From Scenedesmus sp. ARA3 (Eukaryota > Chlorophyta > Chlorophyceae > Sphaeropleales > Scenedesmaceae), in the NCBI GenBank assembly GCA_004335835.1, contig RWJK01000177.1:1-15112 (forward strand): a DNA stretch of 15,112 bases, given 5' to 3'. Within the stretch, counting starts at the first letter, position 1, and the number at the start of each line of letters is the position of its first letter. Shown here piece by piece: positions 1-9,200 of this stretch. The notes below the pieces were generated by a model. It was given only the letters and a program-made list of their open reading frames with translations. It was not told the DNA's origin and made no database searches. A program made the translations under genes and the position numbers.

Positions 1-1069
1 CCGCTGGTGTTGGTGTGTGACAAAGCTCAGCCGATAGATCAATCTGACATAAAATGCTGTATCGCACTTTCGAGACGCCTTAAAGTACTCATGTTGCATT
101 GGTGGCCTGGGGTGACCACTTCACCGGTAGTATTCAGGCAACCCAAGCAGTCACCGTCATGCACGTGTCAAACTGGGTGGTCACCCGCCTTTCCGAAGTT
201 CGAACGGCGGGACTGCTGACAGCAGTGCTGAGATGCGGGTACAGCAGGCCTAAGACTGCTGTTTTTTTGATTTTTTGTCTAATCAAAGCATTGGCGCGCA
301 GAACAACTAGCGCTGCATGCGAGTGCCGGCTCACGACAAAAGCAACAATTGCCATGATCGTGAGTGACGACTCGGTGGCCGCATGGTCAAATTTTGGCAG
401 CTTGCTAGTTACGTTCCTTGTTGGAGTCGCTGCTGCGGATGTCGCGTTACAAAGCAGAAATGTTGCTGCTACTTCAATTGTGCCGTTCTTGCGCGTCCGT
501 GAAGTCTAGACTTCAGTAAGATCTTACTGAAAGACAAGATAGAGATTTCTATAGGTAACTGGGGCCTTGGTCCAGCAGTAATCCAAAGCATGCGAGTGGC
601 CTATCCACCCGTGCCACACATCATCGGTGTTGCTGCTGGCCTTGGCAAGAGTCTTGTGCAGCTGAGAGCCCGTCTGGCCATCGGCCTCCCAAGTGAAGGT
701 AAACTTCTGACACATAGCCAGCATGTGTTGTTTCTTTCTCTTGTTAATCACGTGCTTTACTCAGGTTTTTTGAGTGGGGAAAGGCAGATGACACATGCTG
801 TTGGGCCCCACGGTGCGCAACACCTCTCTGACTTGGCCTGATCAGGCGTCATGACGTTGTCATGATTGACTCAAGTTGCCGACCAATGCCACACGGCACA
901 AGAAATGCCAGGTGTGTGCTGCATTGCTGCTATAAATTCAGCATTGCCTACAGCATGCACAAGTGCATTACATTGTACCATTGTACTTCAGGTGCTAGCA
1001 CTCCAGGCGATGCTGCACAGCCGGCACAACAAGCATGTGGCCACACGGGCGACCGCCTTCAACTGACTG
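1..1069. other. No supported gene
   Basis: Short open frames occur on both strands (75 codons on minus at 524-751, 136 codons on plus at 99-509), but I recognise no domain or consistent splice structure. A pyrimidine-poor acceptor-like TTCAG at about 985-989 precedes an open stretch in the frame of the left gene. Confidence 0.4.
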
Positions 1070-2122
1070 TTGACGATGACAATCCAGCTGGATAATGACC
1101 TGGTCACGCTGGCTATGCCGGGTTGGACAGAGGCCAAGCTGAGACAGCTCCAGATGCTGAGCAGAGAAGACAAAACGTTCTACCTGGCTGAGGTGCCTGT
1201 TGGTCAACCACGTGCCCGTGAGTTGTCTTTGCAGAAGCAGGGATACTTTACTAACATTGCATTTACAGCTGAATGCGTCAGAGCGCTGCCAGCTCTGTCA
1301 GAATGGAACAGTGCTGCTGCAACTTCCTCCGCAGCTGCAGCAGCACCAACACAAGTAGGTGGTAAGCTGCAGTGCCTTGTGACACAACTAAAAATCTGAC
1401 CTGTACATGTGCCATTACACACTTCACTCCTTTGCAGTCTATCGTGCAGCTTCCAGACTACTGGCTGGAGCTTTACCAAGCAGCTTTCTGAGCTCGAACC
1501 TGCACCAACGCAAACGCAGTGACACCTGGCTGCTGCCGCCACTGCGGCACCCCGCAGCCAGGATGTTCATCAGTTACGTCAACAGCCCGCTTGAGCGCTG
1601 GGAAGGCGCCCCAGTTGTCACAAGCAACGAGCAATACATCGACACATGTCTGGTGCTTGCAGAGCGGCTGGCTGGCTGCACCGATTTGATGTGGCAAGGG
1701 TTTCGCCTGAAATTGCTAGGTCACCTGTATGGCATCAGGCTGACCATCTCCTACACAGACGCCATGGGTGTTCCAGCAACGTGCACAACTGCACTGGGGC
1801 GGGATTACTACCAGAATGAGCAGGACCAATTGCGTACATTGCTTGGGCTGCCAAGCCTGTATGAGCAGGACTTCATCAATGACCTAGGGGCATATCAGAG
1901 TGCAGCAAGGGCGAGTTGCATATATGATGCACTTGCTGCTGCTCAAGCACACCGTAACAACTCCCCAGCAGTCATTGTGCAAGCAGTGTCAACAACAGTG
2001 CATGTTGCGTCAGCAGCCATAGCATCAGCAACAACAGAAGTTCAGCAGCAGCAGCAGCAGCAGCAGCAGTGCTGCTGCTGCAGCAGTAGCAGCAAAGCAG
2101 CAGCAGCGGCGGCGGCGGCGGC

Positions 2123-2156
<34 letters not shown>

Positions 2157-2171
2157 CAGCAGTGTCTATAG
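1070..2171 (+). CDS. Probable two-exon gene of unknown function, 341 aa, homopolymer-rich C-terminus
   Basis: I do not recognise this protein. ATG 1070 opens a frame to 1361; a 76-base GT-AG intron (1362-1437, donor GTAAGC, branch-like CTGAC near 1396, acceptor TTTGCAG) joins it in phase to an open frame from 1438 to TAG 2169-2171. The N-terminal part is soluble and acidic (QLDNDLVTLAMPGWTEAKL); the second exon contains TCLVLAERLAGCTDLMWQGF and LLGHLYGIRLTISYTDAMG. The last ~40 residues are Gln9, Cys4, Ser4, Lys and about 20 Ala from a CAG/CGG tract. No signal peptide or clear membrane segment. The same frame is open upstream from a possible acceptor at about 990, except for one TGA at 1064-1066, so the 5' end may be incomplete or broken. 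It is convergent with the dioxygenase gene. Confidence 0.5.
2043..2165 (+). repeat. Compound CAG/CTG/CGG microsatellite inside a reading frame
   Basis: (CAG)9, then TGC repeats, AGC repeats, a GCG run and a long GCA run. The adjacent CAG and TGCTGC blocks are inverted complements and could fold into a hairpin. In the reading frame of the left gene it encodes Gln, Cys, Ser and Ala homopolymers. Confidence 0.9.
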
Positions 2172-2964
2172 CAACAGCAGCTCCTGCCGCCAGTGTTGCG
2201 AGCCGTTGCAGCAGCAGCTGCGATGGTTCGTTTTGTTTGTCCTGCTGCACGTGTGGCTCGCCGCCTTCGCTGCAAGCGTGCTGGAGCCATCGGCTGTGCC
2301 AGGTAGTTGGTGAGGCTGGATTGGTTATGTGTACGAGGAGGCCAGTCGACGGCTTCAGGCTATCGCCCGCACTGCAGGGAGGCCTAATGTTGCCAGATGT
2401 TTTCGTACGTATTGTAGGGGTTGCCTGCGCAGTGTGCAGTTGATATCAGATTTCGTCAATCTCCTTTCATGTTGCCCCTGTTTTGGGGGAGAAAACAGCC
2501 GAAACATTCGTCCTCGTTGCTCCAGCCAATTTGGGTAAGGCGGTGTTGCTAGGTGCACGTGCATGGGTCAGGGTTGCTGTTGTATCATGCAGTGCACGTA
2601 TTTTCCTCCGATTTGCTGCTGGCACAGCCGCTGCAGCAGTGTGTGCAACTGTTGGCATGATGTGATTGCTGTTGCTGCTAGCAATCAGGCCCAGGAATAT
2701 GAGTTGTGTTGCTGTTGTGTTTGGAAACGTGCTGCTTCCTGAGTCTGCTATATGCTGATGTTCAACGATCAAAACAGGAGGCCTTGCAAGGCCAATTGGT
2801 GAATGTTACCAGCAGCAACATGCTGCAGCAGTCGGTCCTAGGCAGGTGAGGGCCGCTGCAGTTCACGGTAACACTTTTGCAGAGCATGTGTATTTGTGTG
2901 CTTGTGTGATGGGCATGTGGTATGCCGGTTACTTTTCATCATAGTTGTGCAGAAGCCACACATT

Positions 2965-3060
2965 GAAATCTCCAAGACTGCTCACATGACATCTTTTGTA
3001 ACGTCTTTTGTAACAAGACACCTTGTGAATTCTCCACGACTGCGCACATGACACCTGTAG
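2965..3060. repeat. Degenerate 62-bp direct duplication with an internal 12-bp repeat
   Basis: A segment starting GAAATCTCC at 2965 recurs as GAATTCTCC at 3027, followed in both by a CACATGACA motif. Inside it, TCTTTTGTAAC occurs twice in a row (2991-3014). Confidence 0.75.
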
Positions 3061-3395
3061 CAACAGAAACACCAGTCTGTTCAAGCCACTTGCTGCTGGC
3101 TGAATTCCCCATCCCCCGATCGCCCAGCCCAGCCCTCAAGCCCATGAAAACCATATGGTACATGCATGTTAGCAGCCTCACACCTCCGGCGCCTGACCAT
3201 CCCGCTTCCCCTCGTGTCTCAAACGCCAGCAGCATATGACGCCGCTGCATACAACGTTGCCAACTAGGCTGAACCATCCATCACAGAGACGGCTGCCAGA
3301 ACCAGTGGCAACACTTGCAACACATGCAATCACCGCAACAAATAGCCATTACTATATCAGCCTCCCCGCCAATTGGAAAGCAGCAAGCCTGTAGC

Positions 3396-3596
3396 AAGCC
3401 CATCTGCCAAAAAGCACAGCCAGCACAAATCAGCATGCGCACCAACCACCACCTGGACTGCAATCACCCTGCACATCAGCTGATGTCTTACACGATACTC
3501 AGCTCAAGTTGTATGCTGTAAAAAGCCCATCTGCAAACGCACAGCCAGTTCTGCATCAACCACCACCTGGAATGCAATCACCCTGCACATCAGCTC
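3396..3596. repeat. Two-copy direct repeat, about 80 bp each
   Basis: The first copy runs about 3396-3482, the second about 3523-3596. Both begin AAGCCCATCTGC and end CAATCACCCTGCACATCAGC. The second lacks about 13 bases internally. Confidence 0.8.
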
Positions 3597-4328
3597 AAGT
3601 AGTATGCCATACCTCCACCTTGTATGATAATTCAAGATTGCACGTGTGGCATGGAGTCGATTGCCCTGAAAGTAAGATTGCTATGGGCTGCCGGATGACT
3701 CATCAGCCGTACACAGCCGGCCAGCCCACCAATAACGCTGTGATCGAGAACAGCACTGCATGGACGTACAAACCTCAACTGCCACTGACCAAGAACACCA
3801 AGTCTGATCACGAGCAGCATGTTTACTTTTTCGTTTCACCATGTAAGCTGATCCCCCACCCTGCTTTGCTGAGAATCTGCTCCATCATCTGAGCTGAATT
3901 TTCAGCCATTAAAGGCAACCGGACTGAAACAGCCTGCGATCATGTAAAGCAAGGCTTCCATACTGGCAAGGGAGTGATGTCCATGATGGCATTTTCACCA
4001 CTATTGTGGACAGCCGATCACAAACAAGCCTGAAGTTGATCACGTGCACCTCCTGTAAGCTGACTGCATCACAGCATTGCAAACGGCTGAGGACGTGCAG
4101 CATCATTTGATTTGACGGCACTTTTGTATGCTCTGCTGAAACCACCTCAAGGATATGCATAGCAACTTTCTTGAGAACCCTTGATATCGTAGGGAAAGGC
4201 GTCATAATCACGCTCCCTTACCTGCCATAACACACCTCTTGCATGATTGCTGTGCAGCTGCCTCACCAGGTGTAATCCAGTTTGCTTGTTGCACATTTGA
4301 CCAGCCTCAGCTAGTCTCACAAGCTGCA

Positions 4329-4365
4329 TCACCAGCTGTAGCCCATGTCGCGCAGCCAGTTCAGC
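4329..4365 (-). repeat. Distant end echo of exon 12
   Basis: The minus strand reads LLNWLRDMGYSW followed by TGA at 4329-4331, the same last nine residues and stop as exon 12. The upstream part of the copy is degenerate and merges with a short duplicated CAGCAGTTGCAGGCTGCAG (4363 and about 4400). Confidence 0.75.
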
Positions 4366-4476
4366 AGCAGTTGCAGGCTGCAGCAGTTGCATCCCAGGCA
4401 GCAGCAGTTGCAGGCTGCAGCCAAGCCCTTCAACGAACATGCTGTGGCCAACGGTATTGCCACAGTGCAATCTGCA

Positions 4477-4626
4477 TCACCAGCTGTAGCACATGTCACA
4501 CAGCCAGCCCAGCTGTAGCACATGTCACACAGCCACCCCAGCTGTAGCACATGTCACACAGCCACCCCAGCTGTAGCACATGACACACAGCCACCCCAGC
4601 TGTAGCACATGTCACACAGCCAGCCC
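4477..4626 (-). repeat. 29-bp minisatellite, five copies, derived from the end of exon 12
   Basis: AGCTGTAGCACATG recurs at 4482, 4511, 4540, 4569 and 4598, exactly 29 bases apart. On minus each unit resembles the exon 12 tail codons (G-W-L-C-D-M-C-Y-S-W), but 29 is not a multiple of 3, so the array is not translated as a continuous repeat. One unit carries a TGACACA variant. Confidence 0.93.
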
Positions 4627-4709
4627 AGCACAGTGCCGCGCAGCACCAATCACAGGCTGCAATCAACACATTCAACAACCAGGTGTCGCCCGTACACACA
4701 CCGTGCACA

Positions 4710-4803
4710 TCACCAGCTGCAGCCCATGTCACGCAGCCAGCCCAGCACAGTCCCAGGCAGCAGCAGGTCCCATATGACGGCCTCGTGCAGGTGCCTCCGA
4801 AGT
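4710..4803 (-). CDS. Possible second alternative terminal exon; end echo of exon 12
   Basis: Encodes LHEAVIWDLLLPGTVLGWL then RDMGCSW and TGA at 4710-4712. Against the exon 12 tail, 9 of 10 codon differences are synonymous (the other is Tyr to Cys). An AG acceptor at 4805-4804 would enter in phase 2 and keep this frame, giving ILRRHLHEAV after exon 11. Splicing use is unproven; it lacks the NAFIPW block. Confidence 0.4.
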
Positions 4804-4889
4804 CTGCATCACCACCTGAACTGCAGCAGGCCTCAACCGCCAGCTAAACCCCAGCAAGACTCAATTGCCAGCTGTCAAACACATCCGCA

Positions 4890-5052
4890 TCACCAGCTGT
4901 AGCCCATGTCACGCAACCAGCCCAATACTGTGCCGGGCAGCAGCAGGTCCCAGATCACAGCCTCGTGCAGCTGCCGCTTGTTGCTGCTGCCCCAGGGGAT
5001 AAAGGCGTTGCTGCGCGGCTGCAGGTGCAGGGCCAGCTCTGGCACGTGGCGC
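4890..5052 (-). CDS. DOX: Alpha-dioxygenase exon 12, preferred terminal exon (residues 593-645)
   Basis: Acceptor GTGCAG|G completes Met592 and gives MRHVPELALHLQPRS, NAFIPWGSSNKR, then QLHEAVIWDLLLPG and TVLGWLRDMGYSW before TGA at 4890-4892. I prefer it over the 5209-5296 copy because start echoes elsewhere always lie upstream of the true exon, and because the LHEAV...W tail is conserved at the protein level in a further copy (4710-4803). No TGTAA polyadenylation signal was found close downstream. Confidence 0.7.
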
Positions 5053-5762
5053 CTGCACTCACAAAAGCACGCAACAGGTGATCACCTGTTTATGAAGCAC
5101 TCTAATGCTTTGTGGAATAGGAGCAGCAGGAGCAGCTTGAGCCTCAGCTTGCAACACCTGCATTTCAAGGGCATTTGCAATGGTTATGTCGCATGGTTTA
5201 ATAAGAAGCTAATGGTGCCGCTTGTTGCTGCTGCCCCAGGGGATGAAGGCGTTGCTGCGCGGCTGCAGGTGCAGGGCCAGCTCCGGCACGTGGCGCCTGC
5301 ATTTGCAGGAGCAAACAGTGCATTGCATTACATATGTGTTTGCACTGTCACAACTGCAGGTGCAGCTCGGGTGTCGCTCATGCGCACATCAAAACACACT
5401 CAACTGTTGTTCTACCAGCAAGTGCTTCTATAGGGTGATAGCTGCAGGTGCGGGCCCAGCTCTGGCACCTGCAGCTGCTGCTGCTTTGCTGTGCTGCTGC
5501 CACCCACGTCAGGGTGTCGCTCATGGTGGTGTCGTGCACTGACCCATGCTCGCAGAGGTGCCACTTTCTACTAGTGCTGCTGCTGCTGCTGTGTTGTGCT
5601 GCTGCCATCACTTACATAAGGATGTCGCTCATGGTGGTGTCGTGCACGTAGGCCAGCCCCGCAGCCGTGTATGCGGCCTCGTCAAAGTCTGCCGTGTAGA
5701 AGCGGTCACTCTCCAGGCGGCGCTGCGTCTGCAGCACAAAGATGGTGTACACGGCCTCGCCT

Positions 5763-5798
<36 letters not shown>

Positions 5799-5872
5799 CG
5801 GGTTCACCTTTAACACTGCTTTGCAGGCTGGGGTGCGTCTGCAGCACAAAGATGGTGTACACGGCCTCGCCT

Positions 5873-5916
<44 letters not shown>

Positions 5917-6244
5917 GAAGCTTTAGTAATGCTCTGCAGGCTGTTCTTTATCTGCAACACGATCATGGTGTTGCAGCTGCCATCACAAATTCTACTATGC
6001 GCAATCTAACCCCAAAAACCATCAAATAACAACAAGTAACACATAAAATTAACGCTCACCAAAGATCCAGCCAGGCAGCGGCGTCTCAGCCAGCAGGCCC
6101 ACCGCCACATCAATCTTGTCAATGTCGTTGCCGTACACCTGCAGCAGCAGCGGCAGCAGCAGCAGCAGCAACAGCACTGTGAGACAGTCTCAGCCAGTAG
6201 GCTTACTGCCACATCAATCTTGTCGATATCGTTGCCATACACCT

Positions 6245-6284
<40 letters not shown>

Positions 6285-9200
6285 CAGCAGGACCAGGCGT
6301 CAGCAGCTGATGCTCAGAAGCAACCATGCTAGCTGAGCACCCAGCGGCTGGCTGGGCCTTGTACCACTTTTGCCAGTGCTGTTGCCATACGGGAATGGTG
6401 CACATGCAGCATGCAGCATGGCTGGCCAGCTGCTGACGCTGTTCGTGGCGGGACATGTAGAGCATGCTGCCAGCAGCTGCTGCGTTTTAGGAGATGTGCA
6501 ACCTGCTCCAGTAGATGGCACATTTTGCGCAGACTATGCTCACCTCCTTGAGTGCGGCACGCGCGCCAGCATCCTCAATGCCCAGCTTGTCAAACGATGA
6601 GTAGGTGGGCAGCGACAGCGCCTGCAGGCACACAGCACATGCAACACATGCAGCAGTGGCTGGTAAGATGCCTCGCAAGACGTGACAGTGCGCAAAAGTT
6701 GTTGGTCTAATGCACCCAACGCTGCCGGCAGCAGGAGGTGATCAGGCCCTTCAGTCACCTTCAGGTACGAGTTGAACAGTGGCAGGCGTGACTCCCGTCC
6801 ACGCCACACGTCCACCGCAGCCATGTCCAGCAGCTTGTGCGGCTTGGGCTGCTCGGCGTTCTGGGCCTTGAGTGCGGGCGTCTCCAGGCTGCGCAGCGCA
6901 GTGGGGAAGTTGCGCAGCTCCAGCGCACCTGCAGGTACATGACATGGCGCATAGTATATGATCTGAAAACATGCGGCTTGGGCTGTTCCATGTTTTTGGC
7001 CTTGAGTGCAGGTGTCTCCAGGCTGCGCAGTGCACTAGGGAAGTTGCGCAGCTCAAGCGCGCCTGCAGGACACAGCAAGGTCAAGAATCATTGTACAACG
7101 GTGACGGATAATCGAAAGTTGCTAATAATGCTCAGTTGCCCCTCCCGCAGTGTTGGCATCTGCAGGCTGCGCAGCGCCGTGGCGAAGTCAGCAGCGGCAC
7201 ACTGGTGATGACAGCAGTGCCCTTGTCCAGAATGACGTCTCTTGTTATTCCACCTTGGCTCACAACAAAAATAACAACAGATAAGCGAAAGTTGCTGATA
7301 ACGCTCAATTGCCCCTCCCGCAGTGTTGGCATCTCTAGGCATTGTACATGTAACAGGTGTGAGAAAACAACACGGCTACACAGCCACTGGCTGTGGTCGG
7401 CCAGCCCACCTGCCTGACCCACGCCCAGTGTGTAGAACAGGTCAGGCAGTTGTACGCTGGTGTTAACAGCAGTGCCCTTGTCCAGGATGATGTCCATTGT
7501 GTTTTTGATGGTATATAACAAACTCAACAATATAACACAGCCAGCGTGGCTGCATGGTCCACGCCGAGCGTGTAGAACAAGTCAGGCAGTGGCACGCTGG
7601 TGTTGACAGCAGTGCCCTTGTCGAGGATGATTTTCCCTGTTTTTTTGTGATGGATGACAACAGATAGAACAAGATAACATGACCAGCCCACCTGCATGGC
7701 CCACGCCCAGTGTGTAGAACAGGTCAGGCAGCGGCACTTGTTTTGACAGCAGTGCCCTTGTCCAGGATCATGCCTGCTGTTATTTGTGATGGCTAACAAC
7801 AAATGTAACAAAATAACATAATAAACACACCTGCGTGGCCCACGTTGAGGGTGTAGAACAGGTCGGGCAGCGGCACGCTGGTGTTGACCGCAGTGCACTT
7901 GTCGAGGATGATGTCCTGTTATACTAAATATAAAACAAGATGTAACAAAGTAACACAGCCAGCCTACCTGCATGGCCCACGCCCAGGGTGTAGAACAGGT
8001 CAGGCAGTGGCACGCTGGTGTTGACCGCAGTGCCCTTGTCCAGGATGATGTCACCCAGGCCCACAGTCTTGATGAGTTTGCCGCTGGAGGATGCCCGCAG
8101 CTCCACGCTGTCTGGCAGAAGTGAGTGCATGCGGTACACCTGCAGCATACACATGTGCAGAAACACGGAGTTGCTTGTGAGTCCAGGCAGCGTAAGCAAG
8201 GCGTCGCTGCGTAAACAGGGCCAAGCAGCTCCACGCTGTCTGGCAGCAGCGAGTGCATGCGGTACACCTGCGGCAGAAGAGAGACAGAGAGGGACCGTTA
8301 CACCTTGGTGTGCACTATCATCAATGGACTCTTTCAAGAGCAATAAACAGGTTGTCACCAGCCACCACTGTGCTGATGCCATGATTGCTGCACAAGAACT
8401 GCCCGATGAAGGTGTCACCAGTTACACCCATACACCAGGTGTCACTAGTTGCACATATCACTCACCGCAATGAACTCCTCGGAGTGCGCGAAGGGCAGGT
8501 TGTCATCCACCATCAACGTGTTGCTGCCGGGGATGCCGCACGGGAACTGCCCGATGAAGGCGTCACTAGTTACACCCACACTCCGTGTCTCACTAGTTAC
8601 ACCTGGCGCTCACCGCAATGAACTCCTCCGAGTGAGCAAAGGGCAGGTTGTCACCGGCCATCACAGTGTTGCTGCCAGGGATGCCGCACAGGAACTGCCC
8701 GATGAAGGTGGGCAGGCGCCGCAGCAGCTTGGTGAGGGTGTGCAGCTTGCGGCCGAAGAGTGTGCCCAGGATGCCATACCACAGGAAGTACTGTGACACA
8801 ATAATAACAGACAAATAACATGATAGTGTCAGATTACATGACAGCTTGGTGAGGGTGTGCAGCTTGCGTCCAAACAGTGTGCCCAGGATACCGTACCACA
8901 GGAAGTACTGCAAAAGAAAATGGAAGACAGCAGATCATGTTATGAGCAGCTTGGTGGGGGTGTGCAGCTTGCGGCCGAAGAGTGTGCCCAGGATGCCGTA
9001 CCACAGGAAGTACTGCGGCACAAAAGTAACAGATAAGCAACATGAAAGTGACAGAATACATAAGCAGCTTGGTGAGGGTGTGCAGCTTGCGGCCAAACAT
9101 TGTGCCCAAGATGCTGTACCGCAGGAAGTACTACAGCGCAAAAAAAAACATATAGATCACATGACAGTGTCAGAATGCATGAGCAGCACGTGAGGGTGTG

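Larger units (their letters stand above)
2172..4328. other. Intergenic region between convergent genes; no supported gene
   Basis: No frame has recognisable protein similarity. The stretch holds CAG/TGC-rich low-complexity DNA (2172-2240, 2630-2720), two degenerate direct duplications listed separately, and a few TGTAA motifs on plus (for example near 3843, 3945 and 4054) that could be algal polyadenylation signals, though none is tied to a defined gene. Confidence 0.4.

Noticed and set aside
524..751. Minus-strand 75-codon frame as a small gene
   Set aside because: No recognisable motif, no flanking splice logic and a competing plus-strand frame; coding status cannot be supported.
2172..2772. 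Several overlapping frames as further exons of the left gene
   Set aside because: No pair could be joined with convincing splice sites, and much of the peptide content is translated CAG/TGC low complexity.
4239..4847. Plus-strand Gln/Pro/Ala-rich frames (for example an open stretch 4584-4847) that look like a low-complexity protein
   Set aside because: The copies at 4710 and 4890 differ almost only at synonymous positions of the minus-strand frame, and the 29-base unit shifts the plus frame at each repeat, so the coding signal is on minus.
7524..8267. Minus-strand open frame of 247 codons
   Set aside because: Out-of-frame reading through exon 7 and its end echoes; no independent gene.
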